A stretch of 64,000 bases of DNA from Deltaproteobacteria bacterium (GCA_023382265.1 JAMCPX010000001.1:1-64000); one strand, 5' to 3'; positions 1 through 8,758 are shown, counted from the first letter of the stretch. Translations and numbers: made by a program. The notes: generated from the sequence alone by a model not told the origin.

Positions 1-676
1 TTTGCTCCCTCTTGTTTAATTGAACGACTGCATCAATGCAGGCACCTGATTCTCCGGAGCCCGACCATGTTTCCTGTACCGTGAGGTATTCCCGGAAAAG
101 GTCATGCACAGGGGCAAACTGGGCGTCATTTGTATATAGCGTGTTGAGGAATGCATCGAAAAAGATAAACATACCCAACGCTCCGGAATCGACAACGTGA
201 GCATTTTTGAGGACCGGAAGTGTCTGCGTTGTTTGCGATACTGCGGCATGAATTCTTTTCAGAACACCGGGTATCCACGTCCCCCGGTCATCTATGCTGG
301 ATTCCTTCAATGCGTGGTTCAGTTCGTCGAAGACACTCAGCATTGTGCCCGGCCGGGGATCCGCTATGGCACGCCATGCCCGTTGTGTCCCTGTTTCAAC
401 GGCCTGCGCAAACTGCCCGCTGTTTTCGTAGGACAAAAATCCGGTAAAAAATTGTGCGGCAATGTTTCCGGAGTTGCCGCGGGCCGAGACAAAGAGTTTT
501 TCAACAATCGCAGATCGATCGCGGACCGGAGATTTCAGCGGCAAAAGACTGACCAGCAGGTTGCGGCCGGTGTCGCCGTCTGCAACGGGGAATACATTGA
601 TCCTATCCAGAAGGTCTGCCCATACGGAAATCCTTTCAGTACCAGCGCGCAGTGCATCGAAAAAATCAGCGTTCAT
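1..676 (-). CDS. FakA-like DAK2-domain kinase (partial, runs off left edge)
   Basis: Seen: from an ATG at 676 the minus strand stays open for 225 codons to the window edge. The ATG overlaps the TGA of the thioesterase gene (ATGA). The protein carries the DAK2 nucleotide/Mg signature NVFPVADGDTGRNL at residues 27-40, then SARGNSGNIAAQ, GTMLSVF and VVDSGALG blocks that match the order in FakA/YloV proteins. Known: FakA is the ATP-binding subunit of fatty acid kinase; it phosphorylates a fatty acid held by a DegV-type FakB partner to give an acyl-phosphate. The last visible residues (GACIDAVVQL) look like the start of the FakA middle domain. It is the last visible gene of the aryl-polyene-like operon. 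Inference: it may activate the free acid released by the neighbouring thioesterase. Its C-terminus and any DegV partner lie outside the window. Confidence 0.82.
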   Translation of the reverse strand, partial: MNADFFDALRAGTERISVWADLLDRINVFPVADGDTGRNLLVSLLPLKSPVRDRSAIVEKLFVSARGNSGNIAAQFFTGFLSYENSGQFAQAVETGTQRAWRAIADPRPGTMLSVFDELNHALKESSIDDRGTWIPGVLKRIHAAVSQTTQTLPVLKNAHVVDSGALGMFIFFDAFLNTLYTNDAQFAPVHDLFREYLTVQETWSGSGESGACIDAVVQLNKREQ

Positions 677-1098
677 GGCTGGAGTCCCAGAGCCTCGAGG
701 ATTTCACCCGGAAGTTTGTACTGGATTTCTGCTTCCGGCATTTTTAAAACAACTTGTTCCGTGCTGCCGGTTGTGCACCGCTTATCACCGGATTCCATGG
801 TGATTTCGTAACCGATCACAATTTTTTTCTTGGCCTCCAATGCCCGCGCAGTACACACGAATATATCTTTATAACGGAGAGGACGTATAAATTTTACTGC
901 CCCCCGGATAACCGGGAAAATGTACCCGTATTTTACATAAAAACTCTCAAGGTTGATGCCAAGACTTTCAAACAGGTTATCCCTTGCAGCCTCAAAATAT
1001 TCAAAGTAATGTCCGTGCCATACGACCTGCATGGGATCAACGTGGTGAAACGGCACACTGAGCCTTACGGAGAATGAACGTACTGTTTTGTCTGTCAT
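673..1098 (-). CDS. Acyl-CoA/acyl-ACP thioesterase, 4-hydroxybenzoyl-CoA thioesterase (hotdog) family
   Basis: 141 residues, the usual length for a single hotdog domain. The N-terminal motif HHVDPMQVVWHGHYFEYFE is the family signature, with the catalytic aspartate at residue 21. The family hydrolyses thioesters of CoA or acyl carrier protein in the cytoplasm. The start codon overlaps the stop of the ammonia lyase gene and its stop overlaps the start of the DAK2 gene, both as ATGA, so the three are translationally coupled. In aryl-polyene and flexirubin clusters such a thioesterase is a regular member, where release or editing of the ACP-bound chain is the expected job. The exact substrate cannot be read from sequence. 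Confidence 0.88.
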   Translation of the reverse strand: MTDKTVRSFSVRLSVPFHHVDPMQVVWHGHYFEYFEAARDNLFESLGINLESFYVKYGYIFPVIRGAVKFIRPLRYKDIFVCTARALEAKKKIVIGYEITMESGDKRCTTGSTEQVVLKMPEAEIQYKLPGEILEALGLQP

Positions 1099-2648
1099 AG
1101 GGAACGCACCAGCTCCGGTAATGCACTGGCGAGGACTTCGATATCTTTATCCATGGGCCGGTCGAAAACCGTGTCTTTTACCAGTTTCCGGACTTCCTTT
1201 ACCACGGATACCAGTTTCGGTCTCCCGGCCAGATCACCCCGCAATTCGCATGCCTGCACAGAGGCCATGAGATGTATGGCTACAACACGGCTTACCAGTT
1301 CACACTGCCATGCAGCATCTCGTGCAGCAATGGTGCCCATGCTCACCTTGTCCTGATTATGAGATTCCGTGGACCTGGAAAATGATGCCGCTGGCATGGT
1401 GTTTTTCAAAGCCTCTGCGGTTAAGGCCGATGCTGTAATCTGCATGCCTTTAAACCCGTGGTTGAGGAGCTGTTTTTCCCCTGTTACTTTCACGAGATTT
1501 GCCGGGAGTCCCCGGTTGAACCTCTTGTCGACCAGGAGTGCCATCTGGCGGTCCGCCATATCTGCAACCGAGGCAAGTGCACTTTTCAGTGCATCCATGG
1601 CATACGCTATATGACCGCCGTAAAAATTGCCGCCCATGAACATCTCGCCGTTCTCTCCGTCTGCCAGCGGGTTATCATTGGAACTGTTCACCTCCCTGTG
1701 AACCCATTGCTCAATCCAATCGAAAGCATCATATACAACGCCGAGGACCTGCGGAGAGCAGCGTGTGGAATAAGGGTCCTGCAGATCGTCTTCCTCTCCC
1801 GATTCCTTGGGGCAATCTGTGCAGGACAGAAGATTGCGCAGTTTTTCCCCGGTCAGCTGCTGGCCCGGGTGTGGTTTTGAATCGGTTACAGTGGGATGAA
1901 AATGCCGTTCATGCCCCATAAGCGCGTGCAGCGAAAGCGCTGTTGCCGCGAGTGCCGCTTCAGCAATGGCCCTGCTCTTTTTGATAGCGATTACGGCAAT
2001 CCCTGTCATGATAGATGTTCCGTTCATCATACCAAGAGGTTCTTTGGGAAGAAAGCGGTACCGTGAAAGTCCGGCCAGAGAAAGTGCCTTGCCTGAACTC
2101 ATCCTGCGTCCTTTATATATGGCCTCCCTGTCCCCGGCCAGGCAGGCTGCAAGATATGACATCGGGGTGAGATCACCGGACGCGCCGACAGAACCAAGGG
2201 ATGGTACAATAGGTGTTATGCCTTTATTGAGCAGCTCCGCCAGGGCGTGCAGCAGGTTAATAGAGACACCCGAATATCCGCGTGCAAAGCACGCCAGCCT
2301 GCAAACCATTGACGCACGCGTTTCTTCTATCCCGAACGGGTCTCCGGTACCGCAGCCGTGGTATTTTATCAGATTATTGCCGAGTTCTTCTGTATTATGT
2401 TTCTTGATCCTGTTGCCGCAGGCCGCACCATATCCGGTGGTTACTCCGTATATCGGCTCATCAGCATCAAGAGCATGCTGCAGGGTAGTTTGGGACTGCT
2501 TCATCCTCTTTATAAAATCTTTTTTTGTGCTGATTTCCACGCGGGCTTTACCACGGGCAATGTCAACAACCTGATCCAGAGTAATGTCACCTTCTCCGAT
2601 AACGATTTCTTTTTGTAAAGCGCTGTTTCCCGAACGTATATTATGCAT
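1095..2648 (-). CDS. Aromatic amino acid ammonia lyase (HAL/TAL/PAL family)
   Basis: 517 residues, normal for the family. The Ala156-Ser157-Gly158 triad in GSVGASGDL forms the MIO electrophile, and the N-terminal catalytic motif YGVTTGYG is at 67-74. The selectivity loop reads NLIKYHGCGTG, giving Tyr96-His97 where, from memory, histidine lyases have Ser-His, tyrosine lyases His-Leu and phenylalanine lyases Phe-Leu; the substrate is therefore open. In aryl-polyene and flexirubin pathways a tyrosine-type lyase makes the 4-coumarate-like starter unit, and the company of ketosynthase, ACPs and thioesterase favours that over histidine degradation. A good Shine-Dalgarno (GAAGGAG) precedes the ATG, 17 bases after the oxidoreductase gene. 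The DNA is visibly GC-rich. Confidence 0.9.
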   Translation of the reverse strand: MHNIRSGNSALQKEIVIGEGDITLDQVVDIARGKARVEISTKKDFIKRMKQSQTTLQHALDADEPIYGVTTGYGAACGNRIKKHNTEELGNNLIKYHGCGTGDPFGIEETRASMVCRLACFARGYSGVSINLLHALAELLNKGITPIVPSLGSVGASGDLTPMSYLAACLAGDREAIYKGRRMSSGKALSLAGLSRYRFLPKEPLGMMNGTSIMTGIAVIAIKKSRAIAEAALAATALSLHALMGHERHFHPTVTDSKPHPGQQLTGEKLRNLLSCTDCPKESGEEDDLQDPYSTRCSPQVLGVVYDAFDWIEQWVHREVNSSNDNPLADGENGEMFMGGNFYGGHIAYAMDALKSALASVADMADRQMALLVDKRFNRGLPANLVKVTGEKQLLNHGFKGMQITASALTAEALKNTMPAASFSRSTESHNQDKVSMGTIAARDAAWQCELVSRVVAIHLMASVQACELRGDLAGRPKLVSVVKEVRKLVKDTVFDRPMDKDIEVLASALPELVRSL

Positions 2649-2665
2649 AACGACTCCTTCGTTTG

Positions 2666-4141
2666 TTAAATTCCTTTTATTCCCGCGTCAATAAATTTTT
2701 GATGCAGGGTATCGTGTCCGATCAGAGGAGCAAGGACACGGAGTGTCCCCAATGCCGTACCCAGGATACCCGGGGCAAAAACGCTCTGTCCAACCAGATG
2801 TAAACCTTCTATTGGGGTACGGTGCAGTGCAGCAGTTTTGAACTTCTGGCTGACCGAGCGGCACACACCATAAGCACCGCCCTCTGGACTGCCCATCCAG
2901 TCAAGAAATGACAACGGGGTAAAAGAATCCACGACATACGCACCGGGCATACGCCCCAAAACGTTCGCTGCCTTATCGAGAAGAATATTGACTTCGCGTT
3001 CCTTGGTTTCCCGGTAATCACGGGAACGGTGGTCCTTTGTCGTGTTTTCCCATCCCATCCACTTTTCATAAGGGCTTTCTTCAAGCACGGAAACGATGTT
3101 CCATCCCTGCTTTGCGGATTTATTCATAGTGATGAAAGTCACCCCTCCATGGAGGGCATGGGCATCGTCCAAAACAAAGGTGTTGTACTGCCGGTAAGAA
3201 ACCTTGTCATCCGGTACCGCTATATGTGCGGCAAATATTCCGGGTGTTTCCTCCAGTGATGCAATCCTGTTCTTGAATGCAGGCTTGTACGAGTCCTCCG
3301 GCAGCATGCGGATCATTATTTTTGGATGTATTGCAGCTATGACCACCGGAGAGTCCAGTGTCTTTCCGGACTTCAGAACAACGCCTTGAACAACGTGATC
3401 CCTGACGAGGATCTTCAGCACCGGGTCATCACAGATGAGTTCTCCTCCAAGCTCCCGCAGCCTCGCTGCAAGCGTGTCCGCCATGTGAGCACCCGGATGC
3501 ACCGGTTTCCATGAGGACATGAGGTATGAAGATATCGAGGAACTCCAGAGGTACAAAGGACATTCCTCCGGGCCAACACCGATCCACGCCAGGGGCACGG
3601 ACAGTATACCGCGCAACTTCTGCGAACACCCGAGTTTGTCGAAGTAACTTTCAAGCGGCTGCAGTTCCGTGGAGAGATTAAACTCTGTCTTTTCCCCGAA
3701 GAGTATTGACGAGAGAGAAAAACGCTGAATTGTACTGCGAATCGTAGCGATAACCCCGGCTATCTGACGGTTTTCCTCCGGAAATGCCCTGTGCAGATTC
3801 TCCTCAAACAGATCAACCCCCGGAGGAAAATCGAATGTCATGTCCGGAAGGATGTATCTGTCCACAACCCCCCCGTCTCCCAGGCGAAAGAACGGTATGC
3901 GGCCGGATACGCCGAGAAGGTCGAAGATCTGCCGCAACGGCTGGCCGTCATCCATTGCTCCGACATAGTGGACCCCGACTTCACAGTCCATACCTTTTCT
4001 GGCATAACTTCTCATCAGACCGCCGGGGAGCTTGTTTTTTTCCACGACCGTTACGCGGTAGCCGAGCTCCGAAAGAACAATCGCAGCGGTCATTCCTCCG
4101 ATACCGGAGCCTATAACAATGATATGATCCACGGGCTGCAT
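2666..4141 (-). CDS. CrtI/phytoene desaturase-like FAD-dependent oxidoreductase
   Basis: 491 residues. An N-terminal Rossmann motif GSGIGG at 11-16 is followed by the FAD-binding continuation VVEKNKLPGG and a typical C-terminal block near GQSVFAPGILG. This is the carotenoid desaturase/retinol saturase fold that oxidises or reduces conjugated polyenes with FAD. It lies 7 bases after the ketosynthase gene and 17 before the ammonia lyase, so it is part of the same operon. Flexirubin-type clusters commonly hold such an oxidoreductase. Here it could saturate, desaturate or isomerise the aryl-polyene chain. The direction of the reaction is inference. Confidence 0.85.
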   Translation of the reverse strand: MQPVDHIIVIGSGIGGMTAAIVLSELGYRVTVVEKNKLPGGLMRSYARKGMDCEVGVHYVGAMDDGQPLRQIFDLLGVSGRIPFFRLGDGGVVDRYILPDMTFDFPPGVDLFEENLHRAFPEENRQIAGVIATIRSTIQRFSLSSILFGEKTEFNLSTELQPLESYFDKLGCSQKLRGILSVPLAWIGVGPEECPLYLWSSSISSYLMSSWKPVHPGAHMADTLAARLRELGGELICDDPVLKILVRDHVVQGVVLKSGKTLDSPVVIAAIHPKIMIRMLPEDSYKPAFKNRIASLEETPGIFAAHIAVPDDKVSYRQYNTFVLDDAHALHGGVTFITMNKSAKQGWNIVSVLEESPYEKWMGWENTTKDHRSRDYRETKEREVNILLDKAANVLGRMPGAYVVDSFTPLSFLDWMGSPEGGAYGVCRSVSQKFKTAALHRTPIEGLHLVGQSVFAPGILGTALGTLRVLAPLIGHDTLHQKFIDAGIKGI

Positions 4142-4148
4142 AAATGCC

Positions 4149-6323
4149 TCAATTATGGATACCGATGGCGGTACAATAAGGGCCGAAGCCCATCACGAGA
4201 ATACCATTTTTACCAAGAGAAACTTCTCCCGTACCGGTTAATCCGGCAGAAAGAAAACCTTTTTCAATGGTTTTAATCGCCAGGACTACAGCAACCGCAG
4301 AGGACGCTGCATATTGTCCTGTATACTTCCGGTAGTCGATAACAGGTCCTCGAAATCCCGAATGAGAAAGAAAATTTGTTAGCTGGTTTCTCGCCATTTC
4401 TTCGTATGCCAAAGGAATACCGTAAAAGATTGCACCGTAATGTGCATTGATGTCATCCGAGATATTAAGGTCGTTCATTATCGTCCATCCGGCATCCTTT
4501 AGTGCCATTACATATACAAGGGGCGTTACAGTTGGCCCGGATGGTTTGGTGGTTGCAATTGCCATAATCGCACCACCTCCGTCAGAGGGCGTTGTATCAA
4601 GAGCTACCGACGGATCAAAAAGCGGAGATAACTCCTTGTGCATCTCGTCTGCCCCAAAAAGCAAGAGCGCTTCTTTCTCGGACGCCAGAAGGCTTGAGAT
4701 CCAGAGAGCCTGTTCAAAAGAATAATCACCGCCCGATGCCGTCATATTGGCACCTGTAGACTTGAATTCCATGGCAACCTGCCCTGCGGGCGCATTGTGC
4801 ACAGAATTGATGAAGTCGGTCGGGCTGGCAAATCTCATATCGGACTCGAAAAGTTTTGTTAGAAAATCATACGTTTCAGACAATGGACCCCAGCCTGTTC
4901 CAAAATAAATTGAGGAAGGCTTTCCCCCACCGCCAGCATTCTTATGGGCTGCAGTTGCCAAGGCAAGCGCCATGCGTGAAATTCGTTTAAGACGGCGAAC
5001 ATACCTCTGTGACAAATCTTTTGAGATTTCTTCGTTATTTAAAGTACCGGCTATGGAAATACCCTGTGAAAATTTTTGAAAAGAGGCATCCATATCCCCG
5101 GCACCTGTCAAACAGGCGAGCCCCGTAACCTGCAGACTTCTGGGATGTGCTTCAGGACGGTCTGGCGGACGTACATCTACAGAGCCGATTATAACTGAGG
5201 CATTATTCCCTCCAAAACCAAAAGAATTGGACATGGCAATCTTAACAGGACGGCTTTCCGGTTTCAGAACAGGGAGTATGCCAAGAGAAGAATCGAGATT
5301 CATGCATCCTATATTGCCAGGTATTATCCCTTCTGACACAGACAGTGAGCATATCGCGAACTCAACCGCACCGGCTGCACCAAGGGAATGACCTGTCATA
5401 CCTTTGGTTGAAGACAGCGGTGGAATACGATCACCAAACAGTCTCTTTAGAGCCATTGCCTCCGAAGCATCATTATCCATTGTTGCTGTTCCGTGAAGGT
5501 TTACATATCCTATATCGGCAGCATCTATGCCTGCGTCCGCAATTGCATCACGCATTGCTTTTAGTGCGCCATCTCCGGTGGGATGCGGTGCTGTAGGATG
5601 ATATGCATCGCATGAAATACCCCCGCCTAAAACCTGTGTGACAGAACCTGGCGGCGGATTTTTCGCCCTCTCAATAAGGAACATAGCTGCACCCTCACCA
5701 AGGGATATGCCTGCCCGATCCCTATCCAGTGGACGTGCACCTTTAGGATCCAGTAACTGCAGTGATAAAAAACCGAAATATGTAAACCAACACAACGCAT
5801 CAACACCACCGGCAAGCACTCTATTCGCCTTGCCCTGCCTTATCAGTTCCAGAGCGATTTTTATAGCTACTGTACCGCTGGAACATGCTGTTGATATTGT
5901 GAATACCGGTCCATGACATGAGAAATGCTTTGCCAAATATGTGGCAACCGTTCCTGTACCATGGTAAGCAAACTCTTTTGGAGATTTCACACCGGAGTTG
6001 AGCAACACTTCGCTTTTAGACATTCCTCCAGTCGTAACTCCAATGACAATGGCGTCCGGCGTACACCTGTGACCTTCCATTGCATCCTGTGCTGCCGCGA
6101 GTGCAAGTGCGTGGGTTCTCGGGATGCCGTCTTCAATCTTTAATGGAGTATCAATGTTGGCAACAGGCATGAGTTGATCTGCAGCTACCTCAAAAAGATT
6201 GATATTGCGAATGCCGCGTACGGAATTTTTCAACGAGCGCAGTGTTGAAAGATGGCCTCTTCCAAGTGGATTCAGGATGCCGGAACCTGTGATGAATATA
6301 CCTTCAGATGCCATCATTGGCAC
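4149..6323 (-). CDS. Fused beta-ketoacyl synthase and chain-length-factor-like domain
   Basis: 724 residues, about twice a KS domain. Residues 1-380 form a complete KAS I/II-type ketosynthase with nucleophile Cys147 (STACSSG), His277 (NLHGTA), Lys307 and His312 (TGHSLGAAG). After a short proline-rich link, residues ~395-720 form a second KS-like half containing SVHNAPAGQ, the hallmark of the 'Ketoacyl-synt_2' chain-length-factor family of aryl-polyene clusters. At its expected nucleophile position it reads TASGGDYSFEQA with no cysteine. KS and chain length factor are normally two proteins; here they are one chain. It follows ACP 1 with a one-base gap. Expected role: elongation of the ACP-bound polyene and setting of its length. 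Confidence 0.88.
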   Translation of the reverse strand: MPMMASEGIFITGSGILNPLGRGHLSTLRSLKNSVRGIRNINLFEVAADQLMPVANIDTPLKIEDGIPRTHALALAAAQDAMEGHRCTPDAIVIGVTTGGMSKSEVLLNSGVKSPKEFAYHGTGTVATYLAKHFSCHGPVFTISTACSSGTVAIKIALELIRQGKANRVLAGGVDALCWFTYFGFLSLQLLDPKGARPLDRDRAGISLGEGAAMFLIERAKNPPPGSVTQVLGGGISCDAYHPTAPHPTGDGALKAMRDAIADAGIDAADIGYVNLHGTATMDNDASEAMALKRLFGDRIPPLSSTKGMTGHSLGAAGAVEFAICSLSVSEGIIPGNIGCMNLDSSLGILPVLKPESRPVKIAMSNSFGFGGNNASVIIGSVDVRPPDRPEAHPRSLQVTGLACLTGAGDMDASFQKFSQGISIAGTLNNEEISKDLSQRYVRRLKRISRMALALATAAHKNAGGGGKPSSIYFGTGWGPLSETYDFLTKLFESDMRFASPTDFINSVHNAPAGQVAMEFKSTGANMTASGGDYSFEQALWISSLLASEKEALLLFGADEMHKELSPLFDPSVALDTTPSDGGGAIMAIATTKPSGPTVTPLVYVMALKDAGWTIMNDLNISDDINAHYGAIFYGIPLAYEEMARNQLTNFLSHSGFRGPVIDYRKYTGQYAASSAVAVVLAIKTIEKGFLSAGLTGTGEVSLGKNGILVMGFGPYCTAIGIHN

Positions 6324-6324
6324 A

Positions 6325-6615
6325 TTAAATCAATGTCCTGTTGTCGTATATATATTGTGCCAAAGAGGCAAATGATGCGAATACCTTCTGTCCCAATTCT
6401 TTATTATCGATCCTTACCCCATAATCCTTCTCTATGACAGTAACGAGCTCAAGGATGTCAATTGAATCTATGCCCAGTTCGTTGCCAACCAGCGGGGCAT
6501 TATTATCTATGTCACTCAGGCTGATATCCTGAATGTTAAGGATATCAAGAACCTTTCTTTTTAGTTCATCGATCAATTTTCCAATTAATATCTTTTCGTT
6601 AGACAATTCTTCCAT
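6325..6615 (-). CDS. Acyl carrier protein 1
   Basis: 96 residues. The phosphopantetheine attachment motif GIDSIDILE is present with the modified serine at 51. The predicted acidic helices and length fit an ACP. The start overlaps the preceding ACP gene by 17 bases and the ketosynthase gene begins one base after its stop. It is the second of two consecutive carrier proteins; aryl-polyene and flexirubin clusters also often carry two, but what each holds (starter versus growing chain) is not visible from sequence. Confidence 0.93.
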   Translation of the reverse strand: MEELSNEKILIGKLIDELKRKVLDILNIQDISLSDIDNNAPLVGNELGIDSIDILELVTVIEKDYGVRIDNKELGQKVFASFASLAQYIYDNRTLI

Positions 6616-6886
6616 TTTCCATTTTCTCCTTAATATACTCTGATATGAGCCGAATATTGGTTAGTCTGGGATAATCCGCCTCTTCTATATTGATGGCAAA
6701 CTCTCCCTTCAGAACCAGCACTACAGTTATGAGATCCATGCTGTCAATCCCAAGTTCTTCCATCAGGTGCATTTCTGTATCCAGTGTCTCAGGTGTTACA
6801 TCCTCTAGTTTAAGTTCATCGATAAATATCTCAGAAACCCTTCTCTCAATATCTTTGACGGTTAAATTATTGGTGTTTATTGCCAT
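6599..6886 (-). CDS. Acyl carrier protein 2 (first gene of the operon)
   Basis: 95 residues with the phosphopantetheine motif GIDSMDLIT, serine 49. It is preceded by a strong Shine-Dalgarno (AGGAGA, minus strand 6891-6896) five bases from the ATG, and by the promoter-like sequences at 6924-6950, so it probably opens the whole minus-strand polyene operon. Its stop overlaps the next ACP gene. The sequence is clearly diverged from ACP 1, which argues for distinct partners, not a recent duplication. Confidence 0.93.
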   Translation of the reverse strand: MAINTNNLTVKDIERRVSEIFIDELKLEDVTPETLDTEMHLMEELGIDSMDLITVVLVLKGEFAINIEEADYPRLTNIRLISEYIKEKMENGRIV

Positions 6887-6900
6887 ACTATCTCCTCATT

Positions 6901-6968
6901 GTTACAATTTCTTTTAAGTAGTTTTTATAAAAAATGTAACGCATTGTCAAGTATTGCGGTGTTACCGC
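6901..6968. repeat. Two inverted repeats around the ACP-operon promoter
   Basis: GTTACA (6901-6906) is inverted as TGTAAC (6935-6940), so the arms bracket the -10 box. Just upstream of the -35 box, GCGGT GTT ACCGC (6956-6968) is a perfect 5-bp inverted repeat. Their placement suggests operator sites for a pathway regulator, but no regulator gene is in the window. Confidence 0.4.
6924..6950 (-). promoter_or_regulatory. Sigma-70-like promoter of the polyene/ACP operon
   Basis: On the minus strand a perfect TTGACA (6945-6950) is followed after 15 bases by TATAAA (6924-6929), or after 17 bases by TAAAAA. It lies about 40 bases upstream of the first ACP start codon. The 15-base spacing is short, so the exact -10 box is uncertain. 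Confidence 0.5.
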
Positions 6969-7087
6969 TCCAGTAAAGAACTTAAAGATATTTATAGAGA
7001 TGGAGGGATGCCGAAAAATTTTTTAGCATAATCCCGTTATGCATGTATGGAAATGGCGGTAATCATTTTAAGGGATCTAAATTTTTC

Positions 7088-7116
7088 TTGACATAGCTAA
7101 TCTTAAATATTAAATT
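7088..7116 (+). promoter_or_regulatory. Sigma-70-like promoter of the glutamate synthase operon
   Basis: Perfect TTGACA at 7088-7093, a 17-base spacer, and TAAATT at 7111-7116 (4 of 6 consensus positions). It lies about 120 bases before the first gltB-type gene. Confidence 0.55.
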
Positions 7117-7234
7117 TATATTATAAACAAAGGTTAAATAGACAAAAAACCTTATTTTATAAGCCCAGTAAGATTTAAAAAGATGATTAGTATGACAAAC
7201 AGCATAAACAACAAACATAAGGAGGCTGAGGAAC

Positions 7235-8749
7235 ATGCTTTACAAGAACCCCTACAACCACTACTTTGATTATGTAGTCCAGAGGGACACTGACAAGTGT
7301 ATAAGATGTAAAGCCTGCGTTACACAGTGCTCGTATGGTGCAAACTATTATGATGAAGACAGGGACCTCATCTACAGCCTTGATTATAATTGTGTCGGCT
7401 GTATGAGATGTTCAACATTCTGTCCGACCGACTGCATAAGCATTGTGCGGAATCCGGACGCGTTCCGTCTCAATGCCAATTGGAAAGACAACAACATAAA
7501 AGACCTCTATAAACAGGCAGGAACAGGCGGGATCATAATCACAGGCATGGGCAATGACAAACCGTTTACCAATTACTGGGAACACATGGTAATAGATGCA
7601 TGCCAGGTTACCAATCCATCTATAGACCCGCTCAGGGAGCCCATGGAACTGAAGACATTCCTTGGAAGAAAACCGGATAAGCTTGAGGTTGATAAAAAAG
7701 GCGACATCACAACAAAGCTCGCGCCACAGCTTGTCCTCGAAACGCCGATCATGTTTTCTGCAATGTCTTACGGCTCGATCAATTATAATGTGTGTGAATC
7801 CGTTGCCAGTGCCGCAAGAGAACTGGGCATTTTCTGGAACACGGGAGAGGGCGGACTGCCAAAGGCACTTTATGAGTATGGAAAGCATACGATAGTACAG
7901 TGCGCTTCAGGCAGGTTCGGCGTAAGCCCAGAGTATCTGAATGCGGGTGCAGCGATAGAGATAAAGATCGGTCAGGGAGCAAAGCCCGGCATAGGCGGAC
8001 ATCTTCCTGGAGAAAAGGTACTTGAGGGCATATCCGAAACAAGGCTGATCCCTATCGGCACGGATGCAATTTCTCCGGCACCGCATCATGACATCTATTC
8101 CATAGAGGACTTGAAGCAACTCATATATGCGTTAAAGGAAGCTACACGCTATGAGAAACCCGTATCCGTAAAGATCGCAGCGGTGCACAATGTTGCTGCA
8201 ATAGCAAGCGGTATTGCAAGAGCTGGTGCGGATATTATTGCTATTGACGGTTTCCGTGGTGGAACCGGTGCAGCCCCAAAGGCTATCAGAGACAACGTCG
8301 GTATACCAACAGAGGTCGCAATAGCTGCCGTGGATGAGAGATTAAGGCAGGAAGGTATAAGAAATGAGGTATCGCTTGTTGCTGCCGGAGGTTTCAGGAA
8401 CAGCAGTGATATTATAAAGGCAATTGCACTCGGTGCTGATGCCGTATATATTGCCACCTCTGCACTGATGGCTGTCGGCTGTACCCTGTGCCAGCAGTGC
8501 CACAGGGGAAGATGCGCCTGGGGCATAACGACAAACGACCCTGAACTCGCAAAACGAGTGAACCCTGAGATCGGGGCAGAGAGACTGGTTAACCTTATAA
8601 CTGCATGGTCGAATGAGATCAAAGAGATGCTCGGTCTTATGGGTATCAACTCAATCGAGAGTCTGAAAGGGAACCGTGACAGACTAAGAGGTGTCGGGCT
8701 GTCGGAGATAGAACTCCAGACACTGGGCATAAAACAGGCAGGCATGTGA
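7235..8749 (+). CDS. Glutamate synthase FMN-binding subunit (archaeal-type GltB2) with ferredoxin domain
   Basis: 504 residues. Residues 20-67 form a two-cluster ferredoxin (Cys22/25/28/32 and Cys53/56/59/63). The rest is the FMN-binding glutamate synthase central domain, with the GQGAKPGIGGHLPG block and the C-terminal cysteines in CTLCQQCHRGRCAWG that carry the Fe-S cluster. This subunit reduces 2-iminoglutarate to glutamate. In bacterial GltB the amidotransferase, FMN and GXGXG domains are one chain; here they are separate genes, as in many archaea and some deep-branching bacteria. A strong AAGGAGG site precedes the ATG. Electrons probably come through the next two genes. Confidence 0.92.
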   Translation: MLYKNPYNHYFDYVVQRDTDKCIRCKACVTQCSYGANYYDEDRDLIYSLDYNCVGCMRCSTFCPTDCISIVRNPDAFRLNANWKDNNIKDLYKQAGTGGIIITGMGNDKPFTNYWEHMVIDACQVTNPSIDPLREPMELKTFLGRKPDKLEVDKKGDITTKLAPQLVLETPIMFSAMSYGSINYNVCESVASAARELGIFWNTGEGGLPKALYEYGKHTIVQCASGRFGVSPEYLNAGAAIEIKIGQGAKPGIGGHLPGEKVLEGISETRLIPIGTDAISPAPHHDIYSIEDLKQLIYALKEATRYEKPVSVKIAAVHNVAAIASGIARAGADIIAIDGFRGGTGAAPKAIRDNVGIPTEVAIAAVDERLRQEGIRNEVSLVAAGGFRNSSDIIKAIALGADAVYIATSALMAVGCTLCQQCHRGRCAWGITTNDPELAKRVNPEIGAERLVNLITAWSNEIKEMLGLMGINSIESLKGNRDRLRGVGLSEIELQTLGIKQAGM

Positions 8750-8758
8750 GAGGATGAT

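Larger units (their letters stand above)
6887..7234. other. Divergent intergenic region between ACP operon and glutamate synthase operon
   Basis: 348 bases without a gene, very AT-rich. It holds one promoter-like element for each direction (6924-6950 minus, 7088-7116 plus) and two short inverted repeats (6901-6968). The plus-strand leader is about 110 bases long before a strong AAGGAGG ribosome site at 7219-7225. No riboswitch fold or small ORF was recognised in it. Confidence 0.7.

Noticed and set aside
197-811. Plus-strand frames of 75-204 codons at the left edge
   Set aside because: They oppose the DAK2 kinase and thioesterase, which have clear family motifs and ATGA coupling.
1966-2574. 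A ~200-codon plus-strand frame opposite the ammonia lyase
   Set aside because: The ammonia lyase has its MIO triad and full length on the other strand; GC-rich DNA produces long antisense frames.
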